Part shown: positions 33,124-42,536 of the stretch, piece by piece
Numbering within the stretch: position 1 is the first letter of the stretch
Layout of the letters: each line of letters opens with the position of its first letter
From: Crocinitomicaceae bacterium
Lineage (GTDB): Bacteria; Bacteroidota; Bacteroidia; Flavobacteriales_D; Crocinitomicaceae
Reading direction: 5' to 3'
Assembly (NCBI GenBank): GCA_016709005.1
Contig: JADJEU010000020.1
Coordinates: 1-64,000 of the forward strand
DNA: 64,000 bases
The notes under the pieces: model-generated
The model's database searches: none
What the model saw: the letters and a program-made list of their open reading frames with translations, nothing else
What the model was told of the DNA's origin: nothing
Made by a program: the position numbers and the translations under genes

Positions 33124-35175
33124 ATGAAATTTTACCTGCTTGGAACATTCATGGTCCTGGTATCTGCTTTGAGTAAGGCTCAGTCGGATACTGCCTTCTT
33201 TCAAGGAGTAAAAGATTTGCAGGAAATATTTGCAAAGGCTAACTATCAGCCTATTCAGTTCAACGATACTTCACTTCAAATCATCAAAGAAATTTCGATT
33301 CGCAAACGCGCAGGACATAGTATCGATCGGTCTGCCTATCTTGAAAAACAAAAAGAACTCATTGAACGTGATTACGGAGTTGCCATAACGGGAAATTATC
33401 TCGAAAATATAAATCCAACAATTGGTGATTTGGAAGATAACCTAACCTACTCACGCAAATTTGGCGCTGGCGTCGAGTGGAATATTCTGGATGATGGTTA
33501 TTTAGAAAACAGGGTACAATCCAGAATATTAGAAGATAAAATTATCCGAACACAAATGATGCACGATGCATCAACAGAAAGCAATCATTTCTTAGAACGT
33601 TTTGATTATACCATTTATCTCTTCAATAAGGTAAAAATAGAATTGCTCTATCAGCGCAAAGAACAACTGCTAAGACAATATGAAGTTGTCAGTGATTTGG
33701 TTTTACTAAAAAAGTTGACGAAAGAAGAATTGATTAATCTCGATTCACGCCTGACTGAAGTTGAAAGCCTCATCAAAGTTTATAAAAGTTATAATGACTA
33801 TTTAGGGGTCATGGATGATTCAACCAACTTCAATGTTCAGAGTCTTCCGTTAATTGACCTGGATTATGAAAAGATTTTTACCATGCTCAACATGCAGACC
33901 GATAGTTTGCTGAGTGCAGATGTCTACAAAGATTATTACAGCTGGTATCATGAAATAAATTTAAGTACCTACGTGCGCTACAATTATTATGACTTGATAG
34001 GAAACGGCTATCGTAATTTCTTTTCAGCCGGATTAAATTTCTCTATACCTATTCCCTTTAACTACAAATTACAAAATGAAATTGAAGCCGAAAAATGGAA
34101 ATATGAAAATGAAAAAATAGTGGATTCACGAATTAATTTACATGAAGATGTTTTGAATACCGGCTATGAATTCAGATATAAATTAAAACAGTTTATTGGC
34201 TTTTATCAGAAGCGTAAATTATTCATGGAACGTTTACGCGTAGAAAAAGTAAAAGTGCGTTTAGGTGACAACAATGTAGATCCTTTGGGTGGTTTAGATC
34301 TGTATGATGATTTGCTTCAGATTGATATTGAACTGGTGGATCTTTTACAGAATATGTATCTGAAAGCTCTAAAAATCCATTCCAAAATTCCGCACTCAGA
34401 CATGCGCAATATTGTCAAAACTCAAACGACTGAAGACATGAGTGAATACTTGGATAAGAAAGAACGTTCAGTATATGTCTGGAGTAAAACATTTGAAGAT
34501 TATTCTCCTGTTTTCCTTGCCGAATATGCCATCTACAATGAATTCAAAAATACCGTGGTTGCAGTGCATGAATCTGATTCACTGGTAAAAAAGAAAACAG
34601 ACTTCATGAACTACGCTGCTGAAAATGGAAAAGTCTATTTCATGATTGGCGATAACCAAATGTTGTTTGATCAAACGCCGGAAGTTACCATATCAAAAAT
34701 CATCAAACAATACGCACCTTTCAGGCCAACCGGCATTCATCTGGACGTAGAGCCACACACATTTGAAGAGTGGGCATCTGAAAAACAAAGACTCATTAAT
34801 CAATACCTTAAACTGGTTGGAAAAGTAAGTACCTATTGTAAATCGAATGATTATAAACTGACTATTTCCATTCCGCTTCACTATGGGCCAGAAGTCATTG
34901 ACAATTTATTGGGAACAGTAGATGAAATTTATTTTATGTGCTATGAAAATGTGAAAACAGATTATCTGGTCAATAAGCTGACAACCTATACTGACGACGG
35001 TTTGGACAAGATTGTTGTTGCCTTAAGAACAGAAGATTTTGCAAGCAGAGTTGAATTGGAAGACAAGATTACAGAAATAGAAAAGTTAACCGGAATTAAA
35101 AAATTTGCGTATCATGATTTGAGACGTATGATTTCATTTGACCGGAAAAGTGTAGAGCACAATGAAAAGCCTTAA
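33124..35175 (+). CDS. TolC-like outer-membrane factor fused to a glycosidase-like TIM barrel
   Basis: The 683-residue product has a signal peptide (residues 1-21, ending SKAQ). Residues about 30-440 are long amphipathic helices with two beta-like breaks (LTYSRKFGAGVEWNILDDGY and GYRNFFSAGLNFSIPIPF), the pattern of TolC-type channel subunits. Residues about 450-680 form a separate domain that resembles glycoside hydrolases of the GH18-like barrel type: GKVYFMIGD, GIHLDVEPHTFEEW near 539 with candidate acidic residues, LTISIPLHYGPE and IYFMCYEN. The fusion suggests a channel with a polysaccharide-acting domain. TAACTTTG at 33098-33105 is the likely -7 box, and the ATG at 33124 follows. It is first of a four-gene overlapping operon. 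Both domain calls are from pattern, not search. Confidence 0.6.
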   Translation: MKFYLLGTFMVLVSALSKAQSDTAFFQGVKDLQEIFAKANYQPIQFNDTSLQIIKEISIRKRAGHSIDRSAYLEKQKELIERDYGVAITGNYLENINPTIGDLEDNLTYSRKFGAGVEWNILDDGYLENRVQSRILEDKIIRTQMMHDASTESNHFLERFDYTIYLFNKVKIELLYQRKEQLLRQYEVVSDLVLLKKLTKEELINLDSRLTEVESLIKVYKSYNDYLGVMDDSTNFNVQSLPLIDLDYEKIFTMLNMQTDSLLSADVYKDYYSWYHEINLSTYVRYNYYDLIGNGYRNFFSAGLNFSIPIPFNYKLQNEIEAEKWKYENEKIVDSRINLHEDVLNTGYEFRYKLKQFIGFYQKRKLFMERLRVEKVKVRLGDNNVDPLGGLDLYDDLLQIDIELVDLLQNMYLKALKIHSKIPHSDMRNIVKTQTTEDMSEYLDKKERSVYVWSKTFEDYSPVFLAEYAIYNEFKNTVVAVHESDSLVKKKTDFMNYAAENGKVYFMIGDNQMLFDQTPEVTISKIIKQYAPFRPTGIHLDVEPHTFEEWASEKQRLINQYLKLVGKVSTYCKSNDYKLTISIPLHYGPEVIDNLLGTVDEIYFMCYENVKTDYLVNKLTTYTDDGLDKIVVALRTEDFASRVELEDKITEIEKLTGIKKFAYHDLRRMISFDRKSVEHNEKP

Positions 35176-36268
35176 CTTCAAAAGAAAAGAGGATAGTTAC
35201 CTTCGTTACTTTGACGAAACGCAGAAGCGTGCGGTTAAAAAACCGTTCAACTGGGATCGTCTTATCTATATTGTACTGCTCTTAATCACATTATTTTTTG
35301 TGGGCAAGTTTCTTGTCAAACGCTATTTATATATTGAAGGCAACGGACAAGTACTTTTTGAAAGCGTAGATATTCGTCACACAGATGATATTCGTATCTA
35401 TAAGTTTTTCAAAAAAGAAGGAGATGATGTTCATGTGGGTGACACCCTCTTCACCTATTTTTTAGATGAAGATGTTTTTGGAAACGGCGGTGGCGGCGGT
35501 GGAAACTCAGTGAGCATTTCAGATGCAAATGGTGAAGATTATTCATGGATTGAGCGCGAAATTTATGCGCTGCGAAAAAATATTGACCTCAACAATGTCA
35601 AAATAAGTGACAACAATAAATTGCTTGCTATTTACAAAAATGATCTGGAACGCGTGCGCAATGAAGTTATTCTGGACGCGGTATCGCACACGAATCTGGA
35701 GAATCTAGAATACCAGATCACACGAATTGAATCAGACAATAATCTTTTGGCCGAACAGAACCGGATTTTCAGAAAACAAATTGGTTACCTTCTTGATTTG
35801 ATTAAAGAAGGAGATGATAAAGAACGGATTGCAATTAATCAATCCGGCCATGTAATGCTTACCGGTGCAGAAAATGATTCAACCTTTAAAATATTTACGT
35901 CACCCATTGAAGGAAGTATCACACATATTGAAAAACAACCGTTCGAAGTTGCGTTAAAAACAGAAGTCATTCTTTCAATTCATCAACCAAACTTTGTACA
36001 CATAAAGGGTTTCTTTGATCAAGAAGATTTGCGTTACCTGCGTGAAGGTGATGTTGTAGATATTGAGTTTGCAGATGGAACTACGAGCATTGGTTACGTG
36101 GATCGTTTTTATTCTGCTACGTACATTTTACCAGAGGAATTCCAGAAGAAATTTGAACCCACCACGCGCACATTGGCCGCAGACATTCTACCCATTACTC
36201 CGGATGATCTGGAAAAATGGAAAAAATATTATAAACTCAGCGTTAAAATCACCAAACGAACTTTCTGA
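35162..36268 (+). CDS. HlyD-like membrane-fusion protein
   Basis: The 368-residue product has one membrane helix (about residues 33-53, LIYIVLLLITLFFVGKFLV). A first lipoyl-like half follows (RIYKFFKKEGDDVHVGDTLF), then a Gly-rich linker (GNGGGGGGNS), a coiled coil of about 70 residues with heptads (IYKNDLERVRNEV, LEYQITRIESDN) and the second lipoyl half with a barrel (FKIFTSPIEGSITHIEKQPF). This is the layout of adaptor proteins that link an inner-membrane machine to a TolC channel. Its start overlaps the TolC-like stop by 14 bases and its TGA overlaps the next ATG, so the genes are translationally coupled. Confidence 0.75.
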   Translation: MKSLNFKRKEDSYLRYFDETQKRAVKKPFNWDRLIYIVLLLITLFFVGKFLVKRYLYIEGNGQVLFESVDIRHTDDIRIYKFFKKEGDDVHVGDTLFTYFLDEDVFGNGGGGGGNSVSISDANGEDYSWIEREIYALRKNIDLNNVKISDNNKLLAIYKNDLERVRNEVILDAVSHTNLENLEYQITRIESDNNLLAEQNRIFRKQIGYLLDLIKEGDDKERIAINQSGHVMLTGAENDSTFKIFTSPIEGSITHIEKQPFEVALKTEVILSIHQPNFVHIKGFFDQEDLRYLREGDVVDIEFADGTTSIGYVDRFYSATYILPEEFQKKFEPTTRTLAADILPITPDDLEKWKKYYKLSVKITKRTF

Positions 36269-37689
36269 TGAGCGACAACGAATCGAATGTTAAAATACAC
36301 GACTCGGTAATTGAGTATTCAGGATTCACTTTCCTTGTCATTGACGCGCTTGATAATTTGAGCGTTGAAAAAGTACAGTTCAACAACGCTGTTATTTTGG
36401 ATGGAAAAGATCCTGACTTTATTTGTTAGATTATAAAACGTATTCGTTCAAGCAACAGCCCGGACATCTATTTGAAACCTGTATTTGTTTTGAAGGGAAT
36501 CAACATCAATGACCCTTTTGTAAACAGGTTGACAGATGGTACAATTTTCTCTCTTGAACAAATTGAATTTATCATTCCAACGGTGGAAAAAATTCTGACC
36601 AAAGTAAATGATCTGAAGTTCACCAACTCTATTTCGTTTGAAGCGCAGATGATTGAAAAAATGATTTCATTCATGTATACCTGCGATGTCTATGATCTGG
36701 AACCGGTGCCTTATGTTTATTCCGGAATCAATTATTCGTTCCCGATTTTATCTGTAAACTTTAGTCAGACTGAGGAGCATTCAGTGTTGGATATATTAGA
36801 CATTGCTGAGCGAGAAGGAATTTTTGAGTCGGATTATTACGACCGTATTTATTTGTGTTCAAATTGCTCAAATGGTCACTTGACGTATCGCGAGGTTTGT
36901 CCAAAGTGTGGTAGTTCAAATTCAACCACAGAAGACATTGTACATCATTTTCCATGTGGATATGTTGGACCAATTTCAGATTTCAAAAATGAAATTGACG
37001 ATCAGTTGGATTGTCCAAAATGCGATAAGCGTTTGCGTCACATTGGAGTTGATTATGATAAGCCTTCGATATTGCACGAATGCAAAAACTGTTCACATAA
37101 ATTTCAGGATTATAACGTAAAAGCAAAGTGTCTGAATTGCCTTACCGATAACGGTGTTGAAATGTTGAAAGGCCGGGAAATCAGAAAATATCGTCTTACC
37201 AAAAAAGGAGAACTTGCTGCAATCAACGGCTTTGTTTCAACTTCAAAAGACATTGAAGAAATTATTGGTACGGTCAAATTTGACACCTTCAAAACCATGT
37301 TGAAATATGAGATTGAGCGCTTGCGTCAGACAGAAGGTTCTAGTAACATCTGTGCAATTCATATTACAAATCCATCACAGGTTTATTCCAAAATTGGAAG
37401 TGAAGTTCAAAAAGGTTTATTGAAAGATTTAGTGCGTGTAATCCGAAGCAGTATTCGTTCATCAGACGCTATTACTTTCCAGAGTTCGTCAACCATTGTG
37501 CTCTCGATGAACGAAATTCCAACACGTATTGCGAAAAGAATTCTGGAAGAAATTATAGTCATGCTCAAGCGATTAATGAACACCGCATTTAAAAACATGG
37601 AGGTTAATTTTGAAACCAATGTGATGCCGCTTGACTATAAAATTTCTCCAGAGCTGCATATCCAGCAGCTGACCAAAGACTTTAAGTAG
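36268..37689 (+). pseudogene. TackOD1-domain signalling protein with degenerate GGDEF domain, interrupted by an in-frame TAG
   Basis: The frame from ATG 36268 (overlapping the previous TGA) runs 53 codons to TAG at 36427-36429, then continues in the same frame to 37689; full length is 473 codons. Residues 1-130 look like a degenerate receiver domain. Residues about 197-295 hold repeated zinc-knuckle cysteines (LCSNCSNG, CPKCGSSN, FPCGYVGP, CPKCDKRL, CKNCSHKF, CLNC) in the order of the TackOD1 output domain. Residues about 345-465 resemble a GGDEF fold (VRVIRSSIRSSDAITFQ) without the GGDEF residues, so no diguanylate cyclase activity is expected. A single change such as GAG to TAG explains the stop. 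The gene sits between adaptor and glycosyltransferase genes, so it probably regulates polymer synthesis. Confidence 0.65.
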
Positions 37690-39002
37690 TGTTTGAAGAT
37701 ATCATAGATAACTACATACGGTTTTTGACGAGTTTAACCGTCGATCACTTCATACGTCTTTTTTGGTTCTTCATTTTCTTCGAGTTTATCCGCTATTTTT
37801 TGATTGAATTTGTCATCCTCAATTTGTGGAAATTGAGCAAGTGGCTGAATCGCGATGTGTATGAAAAAGCAAGACAGGAATTTCTTTTTGAAAATCCGTT
37901 AGTGTCGATTATCATTCCCGGAAAGAATGAAGGGAAACACATTTATAAACTCATCAACTCACTAAAAGAACAAACGTACACGAACATTCAGATCATTGTT
38001 ATTGATGACGGATCAGATGACGAAACGCCTACGATAGGCCGCGATTTACAAAAGGCGGGCTTGATTGATTTGTTTATCCGAAATGAAATCAGAGGTGGAA
38101 AAGCATCTGCTGCAAATTTTGGATTGCGATTCACAAAAGGAAAATTTATCATCCACATGGATGCCGATTGTTCCTATGATCGGGATGCCATTGAAAAAAT
38201 TATTATTCCATTTTATTTAGATAAAGAAGTTGGAGGTGTTGGAGGGAATGTGATGGTTCGAAATTACGATGAAAGTTTAGTGACTTCATTACAAGCCATC
38301 GAGTATTATGACACCATCAGCATTGGAAGAGCAGTAACTTCTTATTTGGGGATTTACAGAATTATTTCAGGAGCATTTGGTGCGTTTCGGGCAGATGTAT
38401 TAGACCAGATGAAAGGTTGGGATATTGGTCCAGGATTGGATGGCGACATCACCGTAAAAATCAGAAAACTTGGATACAAAATCAAGTTTGAACAAGATGC
38501 CGTTTGTCTGACATCTGTTCCTAATACCTTCAAAAAATTAACCAAACAACGCTTGCGCTGGGACAAGTCATTGATACGTTTCAGGGTGCGCAAACACAAA
38601 GATGTTTTATTCCCTAATCAAGCTTTCAAGTTTGCAAATTTTATTGCTTTTGTTGAGAACATTACCTACAACCTGATCCTGAATTTCAAGTGGTATTTTT
38701 ATTTGGTAGATATGGTCGTAAATTATCCGTCGATGGTTCTGAATATTTTGATCACAAATATTTTGCTTTACACGTTTACCAATTTTACCAAGTTTGTGAT
38801 TTACTCTTTATATCGCGAACGCAAGAATGCCCCCTACTCTTTCTTCCTTATTTACATTCCTGGAATGGTATTTTATTTTGGATACTATTTGCGTATTGTT
38901 CGAACGATTGCTTACCTGCAAGAATTCTTCTTCAAACTTTCCTACAAAGATCCATGGAATCCAGAAAAGACTTCAGTTCACGCCAAGCGTTTGAAATTAT
39001 AA
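37689..39002 (+). CDS. Processive GT2 glycosyltransferase (PgaC/BcsA-like)
   Basis: The 437-residue product has an N-terminal membrane segment (residues about 14-50), a GT2 catalytic domain and C-terminal helices (from about 315). Motifs are in order: VSIIIPGKNEGKHI, IVIDDGSDDETP, GGKASAANFGL, HMDADCSYD (the DxD-like metal site), ISGAFGAFR with DGDITVKIRK, and QRLRW, the QxxRW motif of processive polysaccharide synthases. It should polymerise a sugar from a UDP donor at the inner membrane and extrude it. The GTG start overlaps the upstream TAG, making it the fourth coupled gene of the operon. Product sugar unknown. Confidence 0.85.
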   Translation: MFEDIIDNYIRFLTSLTVDHFIRLFWFFIFFEFIRYFLIEFVILNLWKLSKWLNRDVYEKARQEFLFENPLVSIIIPGKNEGKHIYKLINSLKEQTYTNIQIIVIDDGSDDETPTIGRDLQKAGLIDLFIRNEIRGGKASAANFGLRFTKGKFIIHMDADCSYDRDAIEKIIIPFYLDKEVGGVGGNVMVRNYDESLVTSLQAIEYYDTISIGRAVTSYLGIYRIISGAFGAFRADVLDQMKGWDIGPGLDGDITVKIRKLGYKIKFEQDAVCLTSVPNTFKKLTKQRLRWDKSLIRFRVRKHKDVLFPNQAFKFANFIAFVENITYNLILNFKWYFYLVDMVVNYPSMVLNILITNILLYTFTNFTKFVIYSLYRERKNAPYSFFLIYIPGMVFYFGYYLRIVRTIAYLQEFFFKLSYKDPWNPEKTSVHAKRLKL

Positions 39003-40187
39003 GATTGCTGGAAAGTTGAATGAGTAATGTGTTCCGTGATCAATTTTCCGAACTACCTTTCCGTCGAGTTGCTCAGTAAAAATCTCAATCATTTCAAGAC
39101 CAAATCCATTTGATTTTTCTGGATTAGCCCATGCCCCGTTATCTGAATAATCAAGCTGAATTGAACCGTCGTCATTACGCGTAACGTGAATTAAGATTTT
39201 TCCGATTTCAAGATTTTTAAATCCGTGTTTAATTGAATTTGAAACAAGTTCGTTGAAGATTAAGGCTACCGGCACAATTGATTTTGGTTCAATGCGATCA
39301 AGCTCTGATTCAATATCAACTTCAATTTTTGTCTTGTCAGCATACGATGTAATGAGATCCTGCACAAGAGATTGAAGATACCCTTTCAAATCAATCTTAG
39401 TAAGGGTTTCACTCTGATACATTTTTTCATGAATCATAGCCATCGCAGAAATCCGATTGACAGAATCAGTAAGATGATATTTTGTCCGTTGATCAACAAT
39501 TTCATTCGCCTGCAGCCTGAGTAAACTCATCACAACCTGAAGATTGTTTTTCACCCGGTGATGAATCTCTTTCATCATCACCGTCTTTTCCTCGTTGATT
39601 AAGGTGAGCTCTGCATTCGCCGATACATAACGTTCTTGTGCAAGTCGCATCTGATTAATCATCAGAATGACCATGTAGCTAAAAATGATTCCGGCAATAC
39701 TGATATTGATTATAAAATTAGTTTGAGAGAAAGAAGTAAACTCTTTTGGATACTGTTTAATCTCACCTACGCGAACCAAATAGAAAATAGCAACAACTAC
39801 ACCAATGTTCACAAAAAGATTAAACACTCCCCATTTTTTTCCAAGTGTAAAAAAAACGTAGAGACTCATAATTGCAATCCAGAAAAAATCAACGAAGTGA
39901 CCAAAGTCGGATGTTACCAGCAGGTTATAAATTGTGAGCAAGGTTGAAAGTATCACCGCAACGATCGCTGCAATCTGATATTTTTTTGTCTGATAAAGAA
40001 TAAGTAGTACTAGCGCCGAAACAGATCCCCCAGCCAAGGTGGGAATCATATTTATATCGCCCTGAATAAAATTGATGATACCTAATACCATCAGGATTAC
40101 TGAGAGGATCGCAAACAGATTTCGGGTGACAATATATTTCGCCTCCTCAAAATAAAGATTATCAGTACTTGTTTTTTGTTTTGACAC
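38997..40187 (-). CDS. Membrane sensor histidine kinase (HisKA_2 type)
   Basis: The 396-residue product has five or six membrane helices (about residues 22-185), a short coiled linker and a kinase core. The phosphoacceptor is in MMKEIHHRVKNNLQVVMSLL near residue 212, characteristic of the HWE/HisKA_2 class. The ATPase domain shows VALIFNELVSNSIKHGFKN (N box) and DNGAWANPEKSNGFGLEMI (G box). There is no periplasmic sensor domain, so the signal is probably membrane-related. No response regulator is adjacent. Its last 6 bases overlap the end of the convergent GT2 gene; a link to the polysaccharide operon is possible but not shown. Confidence 0.85.
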   Translation of the reverse strand: MSKQKTSTDNLYFEEAKYIVTRNLFAILSVILMVLGIINFIQGDINMIPTLAGGSVSALVLLILYQTKKYQIAAIVAVILSTLLTIYNLLVTSDFGHFVDFFWIAIMSLYVFFTLGKKWGVFNLFVNIGVVVAIFYLVRVGEIKQYPKEFTSFSQTNFIINISIAGIIFSYMVILMINQMRLAQERYVSANAELTLINEEKTVMMKEIHHRVKNNLQVVMSLLRLQANEIVDQRTKYHLTDSVNRISAMAMIHEKMYQSETLTKIDLKGYLQSLVQDLITSYADKTKIEVDIESELDRIEPKSIVPVALIFNELVSNSIKHGFKNLEIGKILIHVTRNDDGSIQLDYSDNGAWANPEKSNGFGLEMIEIFTEQLDGKVVRKIDHGTHYSFNFPAIL

Positions 40188-40321
40188 GTATTTGGGATAG
40201 TGTATCGATTAAAAACAAATGTATCAATCTTCAGCGAATCAGCAATTAACCAGCCTGTTGACGCTATAAAACAGGATTCCAATAATCAATCCTTTAGCGT
40301 CTGATAGCCCGATTGAGTTGA

Positions 40322-41386
40322 TTATTTGTCATTCATCACCCGCGTCTGGAGTCTGATTGATTCCAAATGAATCGCCTCAAGGTATTTTTCAATAAATGCA
40401 TCTGATAAACCAGCTTCCCTTGCCAAAACAATGTGCGTGGCTTTAATATCCTCCCAGCGCTGCGGCTGAAGAATGGTGATTTGATTTTCACCTTTGTACT
40501 TACCAATCTGCTGAACAACCTGCATGCGTTTGATCAGAAGATTCAATAAATCCTGATCTATTGAATTAATTTCAATGCGTAAAACTTCCAGATTCTTTTT
40601 GAAATCGGCGTCGGCTGAATATTCTTTTCGAATGATCAAATCGGACAAGAGTTTAGAAAGTTGCTCAGGAGTGATTTGTTGTTGTGCATCGCTCCAGGCT
40701 TCATCCGGCGAAATGTGTGTTTCGATCATCAACCCATCATAAATCAAATCAATTGCTTTTTGAGAAACTTCAGCAAGTAACGTTCGATTACCACAGATAT
40801 GACTTGGATCGCAAAGTAATTTCATGTTTGGAAATTCACCCTTTAAAGCGATTGGAATTTCCCACATGGGTTCATTGCGGTATTTTTTTGATTTGAAAGA
40901 TGAGAAACCACGGTGAACAGCATGCACGTTTTCAATGCCCATTTGCATAAATCGTTCTATGCCTCCAATCCACAAATTCAAATCAGGATTAACCGGATTT
41001 TTTACCAGAATTTCAAGATCCTTTTCTCCTTTTACACTTTCTGCTATCTCTTGAACCGTGAATGGATTTACAGTAGTTCGAGCACCAATCCATAATTTTC
41101 TAAAACCTGCCTTTAAAGCAAGCTGGGTGTGATTTGCATTTGCAACTTCTGTGATCGCTGGAATGCCTGTTGCGATACTTGCATCCATCAACCATTTTAA
41201 TCCGGGTTCGCCAATTCCTTCAAATGCATTTGGACGTGTTCGTGGCTTCCAGATTCCTGCACGAAGCACATGAACTTTTCCAGTCTCTTTTAAACGGCGG
41301 GCTGTTTCATGGACTTGTTCTTCGGTCTCTGCGCTGCAGGGACCAGAGATGATTATCGGGCGTTCGATGTCTTTGAGTAGAATCAT
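40322..41386 (-). CDS. Bifunctional DAHP synthase/chorismate mutase
   Basis: The 354-residue product joins two shikimate-pathway enzymes. Residues 1-255 are a type I-beta DAHP synthase (PIIISGPCSAETEEQVHETA, LWIGARTTVNPF, VHRGFS, LLCDPSHICG), which condenses phosphoenolpyruvate and erythrose 4-phosphate. Residues about 265-350 are an AroQ-type chorismate mutase (EVLRIEINSIDQDLLNLLIKR with Arg/Lys active-site residues, then GKYKG). This order is common in Bacteroidota; the mutase half usually gives prephenate feedback. TAACTTTG in minus orientation (41395-41402) is only 8 bases from the start codon, so the leader is very short. Confidence 0.92.
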   Translation of the reverse strand: MILLKDIERPIIISGPCSAETEEQVHETARRLKETGKVHVLRAGIWKPRTRPNAFEGIGEPGLKWLMDASIATGIPAITEVANANHTQLALKAGFRKLWIGARTTVNPFTVQEIAESVKGEKDLEILVKNPVNPDLNLWIGGIERFMQMGIENVHAVHRGFSSFKSKKYRNEPMWEIPIALKGEFPNMKLLCDPSHICGNRTLLAEVSQKAIDLIYDGLMIETHISPDEAWSDAQQQITPEQLSKLLSDLIIRKEYSADADFKKNLEVLRIEINSIDQDLLNLLIKRMQVVQQIGKYKGENQITILQPQRWEDIKATHIVLAREAGLSDAFIEKYLEAIHLESIRLQTRVMNDK

Positions 41387-41618
41387 GAATAGTACAAAGT
41401 TAATGGTTTGTAAAGCAAGGGCTATTAATATTATGCGAGAATTTTGTTGCAGGCATTACCAATTAAAACTTGATTCTTTTGAAATTATAACCCATGCCAT
41501 TTCTGAAACTTAAAGAAGCACGGTCATTCAGGGCATGTTTATTCAAGCCATTCAAATCTCAATTGTCCTCATTAAACCTTTTACTCAATCTTCAGTCAAA
41601 CAAGAAAATTAATTTATC

Positions 41619-42527
41619 ATGTCAACAAAACAACTTATTTTTGGTTTACTATCCATGTCTTTGATCTTTGTGATCACAACTTCTTTTAATGAAAAACTTC
41701 AAAAAAATCATTTCAGGATTAGCCATAACAAACACCAATACAATCTCAACGAACCAATTGCAGTGCATGAACTATCTTCCGAGCTGCTGGAAGTATCAGG
41801 ATTAACAGATGTATCCGAAACAAAAATTGCCTGTGTTCAAGATGAGAAAGGAATTATTTTCACTTACGATCTGCTGACGAAAGAAATAGAAGAGAAAATT
41901 ACATTTGCGGCAGATGCTGACTACGAGGGACTGACGAGGGTTGATGATGTACTTTACACGCTGTCAAGCGATGGAACGCTCTTTGAAACAAAATCAATCT
42001 GGAAAAAACCAGTCACAAAATCGTATGACCTCAACCTTCCCTCGCCCGACAATGAAGGCTTGTGTTATGATGAGAAAAATAAACGTCTCTTGATTGCACC
42101 AAAAAGTAAAATTGGAAAGGGACCTGAATTCAAAGATTCGCGTGCCATTTTTGTGTTTGATTTAAAAAAGAAAGAGCTGGAAAAAGAGCCGCTTTTTTAT
42201 TTCAGCATTGAAAAAATTTACGCCTTCGCTGATTCGAAAGGAATAGCAAAAGATTCTACTTTCAAAAAAAATGGCCAGTTGAATACAAATCGAAATTTCA
42301 GACCTGCATCTATTGCTGTTCATCCCCATACAGGTGACGTTTATGTAATTTCTGCAGAAGATTTTAACATGGTTGTTTTTTCTGAATCAGGTGAGATCAA
42401 AGATTATTTTTCACTTAATAAGTCAATCTTTCCTAAACCTGAGGGAATTACTTTTTTGAATGATGGAACGATGATTATCACCAATGAGGGTGTTGAGGGG
42501 AATGCTACCTTGGTGGTGATTCAATAA
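41619..42527 (+). CDS. SdiA-regulated-like beta-propeller protein
   Basis: The 302-residue product has an N-terminal hydrophobic leader (residues 8-22, FGLLSMSLIFVITTSF). The mature part is a set of propeller-type blades: LLEVSGLTDVSETKIACVQD, DADYEGLTRVDDVLYTLSSDG, PSPDNEGLCYDEKNKRLLIAP and FPKPEGITFLNDGTMIITNEG. The spaced EGL/EGI motifs match the SdiA-regulated family of extracytoplasmic propellers, whose activity is unknown. It stands alone. The 232 bases before it (41387-41618) hold the divergent DAHP synthase promoter; nothing else is recognised there. Confidence 0.75.
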   Translation: MSTKQLIFGLLSMSLIFVITTSFNEKLQKNHFRISHNKHQYNLNEPIAVHELSSELLEVSGLTDVSETKIACVQDEKGIIFTYDLLTKEIEEKITFAADADYEGLTRVDDVLYTLSSDGTLFETKSIWKKPVTKSYDLNLPSPDNEGLCYDEKNKRLLIAPKSKIGKGPEFKDSRAIFVFDLKKKELEKEPLFYFSIEKIYAFADSKGIAKDSTFKKNGQLNTNRNFRPASIAVHPHTGDVYVISAEDFNMVVFSESGEIKDYFSLNKSIFPKPEGITFLNDGTMIITNEGVEGNATLVVIQ

Positions 42528-42536
42528 ATTTAGAAA

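Noticed and set aside
37200..37689. Active diguanylate cyclase in the TackOD1 protein
   Set aside because: The GGDEF-like fold has SSSTIVLS where the GGDEF motif should be; catalysis is not expected.
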